Source: Henricia sp. BOLD:AAB3569
Lineage: Eukaryota; Echinodermata; Asteroidea; Spinulosida; Echinasteridae
Direction of reading: 5' to 3'
DNA length: 64,000 nucleotides
NCBI GenBank assembly: GCA_037783545.1
Contig: JBBELK010000106.1
Span: forward strand, 1-64,000
Shown here: one piece after another, positions 9,523-23,100 of the stretch
How the letters are laid out: each line of letters begins with the position of its first letter
Numbering within the stretch: position 1 is the first letter of the stretch
Notes under the pieces: generated by a model
Database searches by the model: none
What the model was told of the DNA's origin: nothing
The model's input: only the letters and a program-made list of their open reading frames with translations
Position numbers and translations under genes: made by a program

Positions 9523-12500
9523 TTGACAGACTTTCGCCGGGAAATGGCAGAGAAATTTCAGAGTTTAGAAAAAAAAGGGGTTGGCGCTTCCTGGATGCTC
9601 CCGCAACCTGTGGCTGTCTGTACACACCTCTTTGGTGTACTCCTGACTCGTGCGCATGCTCAGTCCGTCGGACTGTCGTTGACACGGCCCAGTTTGGGAT
9701 GGGATTTTGGTCAAAGTGTGGTCCAAACGTCGGCAAATTTGGAGGTCGAAAAATTTTCCGACGAACTTCAAATTTTGCATGCTCCAAAGACTCTATATTG
9801 CGCACTTGTCCTAAAAAATTGACAGACTTTTGCCGGGAAATGGCAGAGAAATTTCAGAGTTTAGAAAAAAAGGGGTTGGCGCTTCCTGGATGCTCCCGCA
9901 ACCTGTGGCTGTCTGTACACACCTCTTTGGTGTACTCCTGACTCGTGCGCATGCTCAGTCCTTCGGACTGTCGTTGACACGGCCCAGTTTGGGACGGGAT
10001 TTTGGTCAAAGTGTGGTCCAAACGTCGGCAAATTTGGAGGTCGAAAAATGTTCCGACGAACTTCAAATTTTGCATGCTCCAAAGACTCTATATTGCGCAC
10101 TTGTCCTAAAAAATTGACAGACTTTCGCCGGGAAATGGCAGAGAAATTTCAGAGTTTAGAAAAAAAGGGGTTGGCGCTTCCTGGATGCTCCCGCAACCTG
10201 TGGCTGTCTGTACACACCTCTTTGGTGTACTCCTGACTCGTGCGCATGCTCAGTCCTTCGGACTGTCGTTGACACGGCCCAGTTTGGGACGGGATTTTGG
10301 TCAAAGTGTGGTCCAAACGTCGGCAAATTTGGAGGTCGAAAAATGTTCCGACGAACTTCAAATTTTGCATGCTCCTAAAGACTCTATATTGCGCACTTGT
10401 CCTAAAAAATTGACAGACTTTCGCCGGGAAATGGCAGAGAAATTTCAGAGTTTAGAAAAAAAGGGGTTGGCGCTTCCTGGATGCTCCCGCAACCTGTGGC
10501 TGTCTGTACACACCTCTTTGGTGTACTCCTGACTCGTGCGCATGCTCAGTCCTTCGGACTGTCGTTGACACGGCCCAGTTTGGGACGGGATTTTGGTCAA
10601 AGTGTGGTCCAAACGTCGGCAAATTTGGAGTTCGAAAAATGTTCCGACGAACTTCAAATTTTGCATGCTCCAAAGACTCTATATTGCGCACTTGTCCTAA
10701 AAAATTGACAGACTTTCGCCGGGAAATGGCAGAGAAATTTCAGAGTTTAGAAAAAAAAAGGGGTTGGCGCTTCCTGGTTGCTCCCGCAACCCGTGGCTGT
10801 CTGTACACACCTCTTTGGTGTACTCCTGACTCGTGCGCATGCTCAGTCCTTCGGACTGTCGTTGACACGGCCCAGTTTGGGACGGGATTTTGGTCAAAGT
10901 GTGGTCCAAACGTCGGCAAATTTGGAGGTCGAAAAATGTTCCGACGAACTTCAAATTTTGCATGCTCCAAAGACTCTATATTGCGCACTTGTCCTAAAAA
11001 ATTGACAGACTTTCGCCGGGAAATGGCAGAGAAATTTCAGAGTTTAGAAAAAAAAGGGGTTGGCGCTTCCTGGATGCTCCCGCAACCTGTGGCTGTCTGT
11101 ACACACCTCTTTGGTGTACTCCTGACTCGTGCGCATGCTCAGTCCGTCGGACTGTCGTTGACACGGCCCAGTTTGGGATGGGATTTTGGTCAAAGTGTGG
11201 TCCAAACGTCGACAAATTTGGAGGTCGAAACATTTTCCGACGAACTTCAAATTTTGCATGCTCCAAAGACTCTATATTGCGCACTTGTCCTAAAAAATTG
11301 ACAGACTTTTGCCGGGAAATGGCAGAGAAATTTCAGAGTTTAGAAAAAAAAAGGGGTTGGCGCTTCCTGGATGCTCCCGCAACCTGTGGCTGTCTGTACA
11401 CACCTCTTTGGTGTACTCCTGACTCGTGCGCATGCTCAGTCCTTCGGACTGTCGTTGACACGGCCCAGTTTGGGACGGGATTTTGGTCAAAGTGTGGTCC
11501 AAACGTCGGCCAATTTAGAGGTCGAAAAATGTTCCGACGAACTTCAAATTTTGCATGCTCCAAAGACTCTATATTGCGCACTTGTCCTAAAAAATTGACA
11601 GACTTTCGCCGGGAAATGGCAGAGAAATTTCAGAGTTTAGAAAAAAAAGGGGTTGGCGCTTCCTGGATGCTCCCGCAACCTGTGGCTGTCTGTACACACC
11701 TCTTTGGTGTACTCCTGACTCGTGCGCATGCTCAGTCCTTCGGACTGTCGTTGACACGGCCCAGTTTGGGACGGGATTTTGGTCAAAGTGTGGTCCAAAC
11801 GTCGGCAAATTTGGAGATCGAAAAATGTTCCGAGGAACTTCAAATTTTGCATGCTCCAAAGACTCTATATTGCGCACTTGTCCTAAAAAATTGACAGACT
11901 TTCGCCGGGAAATGGCAGAGAAATTTCAGAGTTTAGAAAAAAAAGGGGTTGGCGCTTCCTGGATGCTCCCGCAACCTGTGGCTGTCTGTACACACCTCTT
12001 TGGTGTACTCCTGACTCGTGCGCATGCTCAGTCCTTCGGACTGTCGTTGACACGGCCCAGTTTGGGACGGGATTTTGGTCAAAGTGTGGTCCAAACGTCG
12101 GCAAATTTGGAGGTCGAAAAATGTTCCGACGAACTTCAAATTTTGCATGCTCCAAAGACTCTATATTGCGCACTTGTCCTAAAAAATTGACAGACTTTCG
12201 CCGGGAAATGGCAGAGAAATTTCAGAGTTTAGAAAAAAAAGGGGTTGGCGCTTCCTGGATGCTCCCGCAACCTGTGGCTGTCTGTACACACCTCTTTGGT
12301 GTACTCCTGACTCGTGCGCATGCTCAGTCCTTCGGACTGTCGTTGACACGGCCCAGTTTGGGACGGGATTTTGGTCAAAGTGTGGTCCAAACGTCGGCAA
12401 ATTTGGAGGTCGAAAAATGTTCCGACGAACTTCAAATTTTGCATGCTCCAAAGACTCTATATTGCGCACTTGTCCTAAAAAATTGACAGACTTTCGCCGG

Positions 12501-13963
12501 GAAATGGCAGAGAAATTTCAGAGTTTAGAAAAAAAAGGGGTTGGCGCTTCCTGGATGCTCCCGCAACCTGTGGCTGTCTGTACACACCTCTTTGGTGTAC
12601 TCCTGACTCGTGCGCATGCTCAGTCCGTCGGACTGTCGTTGACACGGCCCAGTTTGGGATGGGATTTTGGTCAAAGTGTGGTCCAAACGTCGGCAAATTT
12701 GGAGGTCGAAAAATGTTCCGACGAACTTCAAATTTTGCATGCTCCAAAGACTCTATATTGCGCACTTGTCCTAAAAAATTGACAGACTTTCGCCGGGAAA
12801 TGGCAGAGAAATTTCAGAGTTTAGAAAAAAAAGGGGTTGGCGCTTCCTGGATGCTCCCGCAACCTGTGGCTGTCTGTACACACCTCTTTGGTGTACTACT
12901 GACTCGTGCGCATGCTCAGTCCGTCGGACTGTCGTTGACACGGCCCAGTTTGGGATGGGATTTTGGTCAAAGTGTGGTCCAAACGTCGGCAAATTTGGAG
13001 GTCGAAAAATTTTCCGACGAACTTCAAATTTTGCATGCTCCAAAGACTCTATATTGCGCACTTGTCCTAAAAAATTGACAGACTTTTGCCGGGAAATGGC
13101 AGAGAAATTTCAGAGTTTAGAAAAAAAAGGGGTTGGCGCTTCCTGGATGCTCCCGCAACCTGTGGCTGTCTGTACACACCTCTTTGGTGTACTCCTGACT
13201 CGTGCGCATGCTCAGTCCTTCGGACTGTCGTTGACACGGCCCAGTTTGGGACGGGATTTTGGTCAAAGTGTGGTCCAAACGTCGGCAAATTTGGAGGTTG
13301 AAAAATGTTCCGACGAACTTCAAATTTTGCATGCTCCAAAGACTCTATATTGCGCACTTGTCCTAAAAAATTGACAGACTTTCGCCGGGAAATGGCAGAG
13401 AAATTTCAGAGTTTAGAAAAAAAAGGGGTTGGCGCTTCCTGGATGCTCCCGCAACCTGTGGCTGTCTGTACACACCTCTTTGGTGTACTCCTGACTCGTG
13501 CGCATGCTCAGTCCGTCGGACTGTCGTTGACACGGCCCAGTTTGGGATGGGATTTTGGTCAAAGTGTGGTCCAAACGTCGGCAAATTTGGAGGTCGAAAA
13601 TTTTTCCGACGAACTTCAAATTTTGCATGCTCCAAAGACTCTATATTGCGCACTTGTCCTAAAAAATTGACAGACTTTTGCCGGGAAATGGCAGAGAAAT
13701 TTCAGAGTTTAGAAAAAAAAAGGGGTTGGCGCTTCCTGGATGCTCCCGCAACCTGTGGCTGTCTGTACACACCTCTTTGGTGTACTCCTGACTCGTGCGC
13801 ATGCTCAGTCCTTGGGACTGTCGTTGACACGGCCCAGTTTGGGACGGGATTTTGGTCAAAGTGTGGTCCAAACGTCGGCCAATTTGGAGGTCGAAAAATG
13901 TTCCGACGAACTTCAAATTTTGCATGCTCCAAAGACTCTATATTGCGCACTTGTCCTAAAAAA
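9523..13963 (+). repeat. GTC-loop / GGGATGGG / TTTTCC haplotype block
   Basis: Monomers starting at 9523, 11002, 12483, 12779 and 13371 share CAGTCCGTCGG (p145 T to G) and GGGATGGG (p178 C to T). All but the 12483 copy also have TTTTCC (p233 G to T) and are followed by a copy starting GACTTTTGCC. The changes travel together, so this is one inherited module inserted among consensus copies. Other local variants are GTCGACAAA (11209) and GGCCAATT (11509, 13878). Confidence 0.85.
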
Positions 13964-14850
13964 TTGACAGACTTTCGCCGGGAAATGGCAGAGAAATTTC
14001 AGAGTTTAGAAAAAAAGGGGTTGGCGCTTCCTGGATGCTCCCGCAACCTGTGGCTGTCTGTACACACCTCTTTGGTGTACTCCTGACTCGTGCGCATGCT
14101 CAGTCCTTCGGACTGTCGTTGACACGGCCCAGTTTGGGACGGGATTTTGGTCAAAGTGTGGTCCAAACGTCAGCAAATTTGGAGGTCGAAAAATGTTCCG
14201 AGGAACTTCAAATTTTGCATGCTCCAAAGACTCTATATTGCGCACTTGTCCTAAAAAATTGACAGACTTTCGCCGGGAAATGGCAGAGAAATTTCAGAGT
14301 TTAGAAAAAAAAGGGGTTGGCGCTTCCTGGATGCTCCCGCAACCTGTGGCTGTCTTTACACACCTCTTTGGTGTACTCCTGACTCGTGCGCATGCTCAGT
14401 CCTTCGGACTGTCGTTGACACGGCCCAGTTTGGGACGGGATTTTGGTCAAAGTGTGGTCCAAACGTCGGCAAATTTGGAGGTCGAAAAATGTTCCGACGA
14501 ACTTCAAGTTGTGCATGCTCCAAAGACTCTATATTGCGCACTTGTCCTAAAAAAATGACAGACTTTCGCCGGGAAATGGCAGAGAAATTTCAGAGTTTAG
14601 AAAAAAAAGGGGTTGGCGCTTCCTGGATGCTCCCGCAACCTGTGGCTGTCTGTACACACCTCTTTGGTGTACTCCTGACTCGTGCGCATGCTCAGTCCTT
14701 CGGACTGTCGTTGACACGGCCCAGTTTGGGACGGGATTTTGGTCAAAGTGTGGTCCAAACGTCGGCAAATTTGGAGGTCGAAAAATGTTCCGACGAACTT
14801 CAAATTTTGCATGCTCCAAAGACTCTATATTGCGCACTTGTCCTAAAAAA
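13964..14850 (+). repeat. Three-monomer module, copy 1 (partner at 17205-18091)
   Basis: Order: an A7 copy with GAGGAAC, then a copy with TCTTTAC and a TTGTGCATG-type end (here GTTGTGCATG), then a copy starting ATGACAGAC. The same three-step order recurs 3241 bp downstream, eleven monomers on. Confidence 0.8.
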
Positions 14851-15145
14851 TTGACAGACTTTCGCCGGGAAATGGCAGAGAAATTTCAGAGTTTAGAAAA
14901 AAAGGGGTTGGCGCTTCCTGGATGCTCCCGCAACCTGTGGCTGTCTGTACACACCTCTTTGGTGTACTCCTGACTCGTGCGCATGCTCAGTCCTTCGGAC
15001 TGTCGTTGACACGGCCCAGTTTGGGACGGGATTTTGGTCAAAGTGTGGTCCAAACGTCGGCAAATTTGGAGGTCGAAAAATGTTCCGACGAACTTCAAAT
15101 TTTGCATGCTCCAAAGACTCTATATTGCGCACTTGTCCTAAAACA

Positions 15146-16908
15146 TTGACAGACTTTCGCCGGGAAATGGCAGAGAAATTTCAGAGTTTAGAAAAAAAAG
15201 GGGTTGGCGCTTCCTGGATGCTCCCTGTGGCTGTCTGTACACACCTCTTTGGTGTACTCCTGACTCGTGCGCATGCTCAGTCCTTCGGACTGTCGTTGAC
15301 ACGGCCCAGTTTGGGACGGGATTTTGGTCAAAGTGTGGTCCAAACGTCGGCAAATTTGGAGGTCGAAAAATGTTCCGACGAACTTCAAATTGTGCATGCT
15401 CCAAAGACTCTATATTGCGCACTTGTCCTAAAAAAATGACAGACTTTCGCCGGGAAATGGCAGAGAAATTTCAGAGTTTAGAAAAAAAGGGGTTGGCGCT
15501 TCCTGGATGCTCCCGCAACCTGTGGCTGTCTGTACACACCTCTTTGGTGTACTCCTGACTCGTGCGCATGCTCAGTCCTTCGGACTGTCGTTGACACGGC
15601 CCAGTTTGGGACGGGATTTTGGTCAAAGTGTGGTCCAAACGTCGGCAAATTTGGAGGTCGAAAAATGTTCCGACGAACTTCAAATTTTGCATGCTCCAAA
15701 GACTCTGTATTGCGCATTTGTCCTACAAAATTGACAGACTTTCGCCGGGAAATGGCAGAGAAATTTCAGAGTTTAGAAATAAAAGGGGTTGGCGCTTCCT
15801 GGATGCTCCCGCAACCTGTGGCTGTCTGTACACACCTCTTTGGTGTACTCCTGACTCGTGCGCATGCTCAGTCCTTCGGACTGTCGTTGACACGGCCCAG
15901 TTTGGGACGGGATTTTGGTCAAAGTGTGGTCCAAACGTCGGCAAATTTGGAGGTCGAAAAATGTTCCGACGAACTTCAAATTTTGCATGCTCCAAAGACT
16001 CTATATTGCGCACTTGTCCTAAAACATTGACAGACTTTCGCCGGGAAATGGCAGAGAAATTTCAGAGTTTAGAAAAAAAAGGGGTTGGCGCTTCCTGGAT
16101 GCTCCCTGTGGCTGTCTGTACACACCTCTTTGGTGTACTCCTGACTCGTGCGCATGCTCAGTCCTTCGGACTGTCGTTGACACGGCCCAGTTTGGGACGG
16201 GATTTTGGTCAAAGTGTGGTCCAAACGTCGGCAAATTTGGAGGTCGAAAAATGTTCCGACGAACTTCAAATTGTGCATGCTCCAAAGACTCTATATTGCG
16301 CACTTGTCCTAAAAAAATGACAGACTTTCGCCGGGAAATGGCAGAGAAATTTCAGAGTTTAGAAAAAAAAGGGGTTGGCGCTTCCTGGATGCTCCCGCAA
16401 CCTGTGGCTGTCTGTACACACCTCTTTGGTGTACTCCTGACTCGTGCGCATGCTCAGTCCTTCGGACTGTCGTTGACACGGCCCAGTTTGGGACGGAATT
16501 TTGGTCAAAGTGTGGTCCAAACGTCGGCAAATTTGGAGGTCGAAAAATGTTCCGACGAACTTCAAATTTTGCATGCTCCAAAGACTCTGTATTGCGCACT
16601 TGTCCTACAAAATTGACAGACTTTCGCCGGGAAATGGCAGAGAAATTTCAGAGTTTAGAAATAAAAGGGGTTGGCGCTTCCTGGATGCTCCCGCAACCTG
16701 TGGCTGTCTGTACACACCTCTTTGGTGTACTCCTGACTCGTGCGCATGCTCAGTCCTTCGGACTGTCGTTGACACGGCCCAGTTTGGGACGGGATTTTGG
16801 TCAAAGTGTGGTCCAAACGTCGGCAAATTTGGAGGTCGAAAAATGTTCCGACGAACTTCAAATTTTGCATGCTCCAAAGACTCTATATTGCGCACTTGTC
16901 CTAAAAAA
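15146..16908 (+). repeat. Trimer higher-order repeat, ~881 bp, two copies
   Basis: Copies at 15146-16026 and 16027-16908. Monomer 1 follows AAACA, has a 6-bp deletion (GCTCCCTGTGG, losing CGCAAC, 290 bp) and TTGTGCATG. Monomer 2 starts ATGACAGAC and ends CTCTGTATTG then CCTACAAAA. Monomer 3 carries GAAATAAAAG. The shared 6-bp deletion makes common descent clear. Within copy 1, monomer 2 has A7 and GCATTTG that copy 2 lacks. Confidence 0.9.
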
Positions 16909-17204
16909 TTGACAGACTTTCGCCGGGAAATGGCAGAGAAATTTCAGAGTTTAGAAAAAAAAGGGGTTGGCGCTTCCTGGATGCTCCCGCAACCTGTGGC
17001 TGTCTGTACACACCTCTTTGGTGTACTCCTGACTCGTGCGCATGCTCAGTCCTTCGGACTGTCGTTGACACGGCCCAGTTTGGGACGGGATTTTGGTCAA
17101 AGTGTGGTCCAAACGTCGGCAAATTTGGAGGTCGAAAAATGTTCCGACGAACTTCAAATTTTGCATGCTCCAAAGACTCTATATTGCGCACTTGTCCTAA
17201 AAAA

Positions 17205-18091
17205 TTGACAGACTTTCGCCGGGAAATGGCAGAGAAATTTCAGAGTTTAGAAAAAAAGGGGTTGGCGCTTCCTGGATGCTCCCGCAACCTGTGGCTGTCT
17301 GTACACACCTCTTTGGTGTACTCCTGACTCGTGCGCATGCTCAGTCCTTCGGACTGTCGTTGACACGGCCCAGTTTGGGACGGGATTTTGGTCAAAGTGT
17401 GGTCCAAACGTCGGCAAATTTGGAGGTCGAAAAATGTTCCGAGGAACTTCAAATTTTGCATGCTCCAAAGACTCTATATTGCGCACTTGTCCTAAAAAAT
17501 TGACAGACTTTCGCCGGGAAATGGCAGAGAAATTTCAGAGTTCAGAAAAAAAAGGGGTTGGCGCTTCCTGGATGCTCCCGCAACCTGTGGCTGTCTTTAC
17601 ACACCTCTTTGGTGTACTCCTGACTCGTGCGCATGCTCAGTCCTTCGGACTGTCGTTGACACGGCCCAGTTTGGGACGGGATTTTGGTCAAAGTGTGGTC
17701 CAAACGTCGGCAAATTTGGAGGTCGAAAAATGTTCCGACGAACTTCAAATTGTGCATGCTCCAAAGACTCTATATTGCGCACTTGTCCTAAAAAAATGAC
17801 AGACTTTCGCCGGGAAATGGCAGAGAAATTTCAGAGTTTAGAAAAAAAAGGGGTTGGCGCTTCCTGGATGCTCCCGCAACCTGTGGCTGTCTGTACACAC
17901 CTCTTTGGTGTACTTCTGACTCGTGCGCATGCTCAGTCCTTCGGACTGTCGTTGACACGGCCCAGTTTGGGACGGGATTTTGGTCAAAGTGTGGTCCAAA
18001 CGTCGGCAAATTTGGAGGTCGAAAAATGTTGCGACGAACTTCAAATTTTGCATGCTCCAAAGACTCTATATTGCGCACTTGTCCTAAAAAA
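17205..18091 (+). repeat. Three-monomer module, copy 2 (partner at 13964-14850)
   Basis: Same order of GAGGAAC, TCTTTAC with TTGTGCATG, and ATGACAGAC monomers as at 13964. Private differences are GAGTTCAG near 17540, TACTTCTGAC near 17913 and TGTTGCGAC near 18028. A further ATGACAGAC monomer follows at 18092. Confidence 0.8.
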
Positions 18092-18387
18092 ATGACAGAC
18101 TTTCGCCGGGAAATGGCAGAGAAATTTCAGAGTTTAGAAAAAAAAGGGGTTGGCGCTTCCTGGATGCTCCCGCAACCTGTGGCTGTCTGTACACACCTCT
18201 TTGGTGTACTCCTGACTCGTGCGCATACTCAGTCCTTCGGACTGTCGTTGACACGGCCCAGTTTGGGACGGGATTTTGGTCAAAGTGTGGTCCAAACGTC
18301 GGCAAATTTGGAGGTCGAAAAATGTTCCGACGAACTTCAAATTTTGCATGCTCCAAAGACTCTATATTGCGCACTTGTCCTAAAAAA

Positions 18388-19571
18388 TTGACAGACTTTC
18401 GCCGGGAAATGGCAGAGAAATTTCAGAGTTTAGAAAAAAAAGGGGTTGGCGCTTCCTGGATGCTCCCGCAACCTGTGGCTGTCTGTACACACCTCTTTGG
18501 TGTACTCCTGACTCGTGCGCATGCTCAGTCCTTCGGACTGTCGTTGACACGGCCCAGTTTGGGACGGGATTTTGGTCAAAGTGTGGTCCAAACGTCGGCA
18601 AATTTGGAGGTCGAAAAATGTTCCGACGAACTTCAAATTTTGCATGCTCCAAAGACTCTATATTGCGCACTTGTCCTACAAAATTGACAGACTTTCGCCG
18701 GGAAATGGCAGAGAAATTTCAGAGTTTAGAAATAAAAGGGGTTGGCGCTTCCTGGATGCTCCCGCAACCTGTGGCTGTCTGTACACACCTCTTTGGTGTA
18801 CTCCTGACTCGTGCGCATGCTCAGTCCTTCGGACTGTCGTTGACACGGCCCAGTTTGGGACGGGATTTTGGTCAAAGTGTGGTCCAAACGTCGGCAAATT
18901 TGGAGGTCGAAAAATGTTCCGACGAACTTCAAATTTTGCATGCTCCAAAGACTCTATATTGCGCACTTGTCCTAAAAAATTGACAGACTTTCGCCGGGAA
19001 ATGGCAGAGAAATTTCAGAGTTTAGAAAAAAAAGGGGTTGGCGCTTCCTGGATGCTCCCGCAACCTGTGGCTGTCTGTACACACCTCTTTGGTGTACTCC
19101 TGACTCGTGCGCATGCTCAGTCCTTCGGACTGTCGTTGACACGGCCCAGTTTGGGACGGGATTTTGGTCAAAGTGTGGTCCAAACGTCGGCAAATTTGGA
19201 GGTCGAAAAATGTTCCGACGAACTTCAAATTTTGCATGCTCCAAAGACTCTATATTGCGCACTTGTCCTACAAAATTGACAGACTTTCGCCGGGAAATGG
19301 CAGAGAAATTTCAGAGTTTAGAAATAAAAGGGGTTGGCGCTTCCTGGATGCTCCCGCAACCTGTGGCTGTCTGTACACACCTCTTTGGTGTACTCCTGAC
19401 TCGTGCGCATGCTCAGTCCTTCGGACTGTCGTTGACACGGCCCAGTTTGGGACGGGATTTTGGTCAAAGTGTGGTCCAAACGTCGGCAAATTTGGAGGTC
19501 GAAAAATGTTCCGACGAACTTCAAATTTTGCATGCTCCAAAGACTCTATATTGCGCACTTGTCCTAAAAAA
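18388..19571 (+). repeat. Dimer higher-order repeat, 592 bp, two copies
   Basis: Copies at 18388-18979 and 18980-19571 alternate a consensus monomer ending CCTACAAAA with a GAAATAAAAG monomer. I saw no difference between the copies. The second monomer type is that of the trimer at 15146, so the dimer probably derived from the same stock. Confidence 0.9.
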
Positions 19572-20161
19572 TTGACAGACTTTCGCCGGGAAATGGCAGA
19601 GAAATTTCAGAGTTTAGAAAAAAAAGGGGTTGGCGCTTCCTGGATGCTCCCGCAACCTGTGGCTGTCTGTACACACCTCTTTGGTGTACTCCTGACTCGT
19701 GCGCATGCTCAGTCCTTCGGACTGTCGTTGACACGGCCCAGTTTGGGACGGGATTTTGGTCAAAGTGTGGTCCAAACGTCGGCAAATTTGGAGGTCGAAA
19801 AATGTTCCGACGAACTTCAAATTTTGCATGCTCCAAAGACTCTATATTGCGCACTTGTCCTAAAAAATTGACAGACTTTCGCCGGGAAATGGCAGAGAAA
19901 TTTCAGAGTTTAGAAAAAAGGGGTTGGCGCTTCCTGGATGCTCCCGCAACCTGTGGCTGTCTGTACACACCTCTTTGGTGTACTCCTGACTCGTGCGCAT
20001 GCTCAGTCCTTCGGACTGTCGTTGACACGGCCCAGTTTGGGACGGGATTTTGGTCAAAGTGTGGTCCAAACGTCGGCAAATTTGGAGGTCGAAAAATGTT
20101 CCGACGAACTTCAAATTTTGCATGCTCCAAAGACTCTATATTGCGCACTTGTCCTAAAACA

Positions 20162-23100
20162 TTGACAGACTTTCGCCGGGAAATGGCAGAGAAATTTCAG
20201 AGTTTAGAAAAAAAAGGGGTTGGCGCTTCCTGGATGCTCTCGCAACCTGTGGCTGTCTGTACACACCTCTTTGGTGTACTCCTGACTCGTGCGCATGCTC
20301 AGTCCTTCGGACTGTCGTTGACACGGCCCAGTTTGGGACGGGATTTTGGTCAAAGTGTGGTCCAAACGTCGGCAAATTTGGAGGTCGAAAAATGTTCCGA
20401 GGAACTTCAAATTTTGCATGCTCCAAAGACTCTATATTGCGCACTTGTCCTAAAAAATTGACAGACTTTCGCCGGGAAATGGCAGAGAAATTTCAGAGTT
20501 TAGAAAAAAAAGGGGTTGGCGCTTCCTGGATGCTCCCGCAACCTGTGGCTGTCTTTACACACCTCTTTGGTGTACTCCTGACTCGTGCGTATGCTCAGTC
20601 CTTCGGACTGTCGTTGACACGGCCCAGTTTGGGACGGGATTTTGGTCAAAGTGTGGTCCAAACGTCGGCAAATTTGGAGGTCGAAAAATGTTCCGACGAA
20701 CTTCAAATTTTGCATGCTCCAAAGACTCTATATTGCGCACTTGTCCTAAAAAATTGACAGACTTTCGCCGGGAAATGGCAGAGAAATTTCAGAGTTTAGA
20801 AAAAAAAGGGGTTGGCGCTTCCTGGTTGCTCCCGCAACCTGTGGCTGTCTGTACACACCTCTTTGGTGTACTCCTGACTCGTGCGCATGCTCAGTCCTTC
20901 GGACTGTCGTTGACACGGCCCAGTTTGGGACGGGATTTTGGTCAAAGTGTGGTCCAAACGTCGGCAAATTTGGAGGTCGAAAAATGTTCCGACGAACTTC
21001 AAATTTTGCATGCTCCAAAGACTCTATATTGCGCACTTGTCCTAAAAAAATGACAGACTTTCGCCGGGAAATGGCAGAGAAATTTCAGAGTTTAGAAAAA
21101 AAGGGGTTGGCGCTTCCTGGATGCTCCCGCAACCTGTGGCTGTCTGTACACACCTCTTTGGTGTACTCCTGACTCGTGCGCATGCTCAGTCCTTCGGACT
21201 GTCGTTGACACGGCCCAGTTTGGGACGGGATTTTGGTCAAAGTGTGGTCCAAACGTCGGCAAATTTGGAGGTCGAAAAATGTTCCGACGAACTTCAAATT
21301 TTGCATGCTCCAAAGACTCTATATTGCGCACTTGTCCTAAAACATTGACAGACTTTCGCCGGGAAATGGCAGAGAAATTTCAGAGTTTAGAAAAAAAAGG
21401 GGTTGGCGCTTCCTGGATGCTCTCGCAACCTGTGGCTGTCTGTACACACCTCTTTGGTGTACTCCTGACTCGTGCGCATGCTCAGTCCTTCGGACTGTCG
21501 TTGACACGGCCCAGTTTGGGACGGGATTTTGGTCAAAGTGTGGTCCAAACGTCGGCAAATTTGGAGGTCGAAAAATGTTCCGAGGAACTTCAAATTTTGC
21601 ATGCTCCAAAGACTCTATATTGCGCACTTGTCCTAAAAAATTGACAGACTTTCGCCGGGAAATGGCAGAGAAATTTCAGAGTTTAGAAAAAAAAAGGGGT
21701 TGGCGCTTCCTGGATGCTCCCGCAACCTGTGGCTGTCTTTACACACCTCTTTGGTGTACTCCTGACTCGTGCGTATGCTCAGTCCTTCGGACTGTCGTTG
21801 ACACGGCCCAGTTTGGGACGGGATTTTGGTCAAAGTGTGGTCCAAACGTCGGCAAATTTGGAGGTCGAAAAATGTTCCGACGAACTTCAAATTTTGCATG
21901 CTCCAAAGACTCTATATTGCGCACTTGTCCTAAAAAATTGACAGACTTTCGCCGGGAAATGGCAGAGAAATTTCAGAGTTTAGAAAAAAAGGGGTTGGCG
22001 CTTCCTGGTTGCTCCCGCAACCTGTGGCTGTCTGTACACACCTCTTTGGTGTACTCCTGACTCGTGCGCATGCTCAGTCCTTCGGACTGTCGTTGACACG
22101 GCCCAGTTTGGGACGGGATTTTGGTCAAAGTGTGGTCCAAACGTCGGCAAATTTGGAGGTCGAAAAATGTTCCGACGAACTTCAAATTTTGCATGCTCCA
22201 AAGACTCTATATTGCGCACTTGTCCTAAAAAAATGACAGACTTTCGCCGGGAAATGGCAGAGAAATTTCAGAGTTTAGAAAAAAAGGGGTTGGCGCTTCC
22301 TGGATGCTCCCGCAACCTGTGGCTGTCTGTACACACCTCTTTGGTGTACTCCTGACTCGTGCGCATGCTCAGTCCTTCGGACTGTCGTTGACACGGCCCA
22401 GTTTGGGACGGGATTTTGGTCAAAGTGTGGTCCAAACGTCGGCAAATTTGGAGGTCGAAAAATGTTCCGACGAACTTCAAATTTTGCATGCTCCAAAGAC
22501 TCTATATTGCGCACTTGTCCTAAAAAATTGACAGACTTTCGCCGGGAAATGGCAGAGAAATTTCAGAGTTTAGAAAAAAAGGGGTTGGCGCTTCCTGGAT
22601 GCTCCCGCAACCTGTGGCTGTCTGTACACACCTCTTTGGTGTACTCCTGACTCGTGCGCATGCTCAGTCCTTCGGACTGTCGTTGACACGGCCCAGTTTG
22701 GGACGGGATTTTGGTCAAAGTGTGGTCCAAACGTCGGCAAATTTGGAGGTCGAAAAATGTTCCGACGAACTTCAAATTTTGCATGCTCCAAAGACTCTAT
22801 ATTGCGCACTTGTCCTAAAACATTGACAGACTTTCGCCGGGAAATGGCAGAGAAATTTCAGAGTTTAGAAAAAAAAGGGGTTGGCGCTTCCTGGATGCTC
22901 TCGCAACCTGTGGCTGTCTGTACACACCTCTTTGGTGTACTCCTGACTCGTGCGCATGCTCAGTCCTTCGGACTGTCGTTGACACGGCCCAGTTTGGGAC
23001 GGGATTTTGGTCAAAGTGTGGTCCAAACGTCGGCAAATTTGGAGGTCGAAAAATGTTCCGAGGAACTTCAAATTTTGCATGCTCCAAAGACTCTATATTG

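Larger units (their letters stand above)
13964..20161 (+). repeat. Segment of short higher-order repeats and a duplicated three-monomer module
   Basis: Twenty-one monomers built from a few subtypes: GAGGAAC, TCTTTAC with TTGTGCATG, junction A-run plus ATGAC, AAACATTGAC, and TACAAAATTGAC with GAAATAAAAG. They assemble into a duplicated module (13964-14850 and 17205-18091), a trimer (15146-16908) and a dimer (18388-19571), listed separately. Confidence 0.85.
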
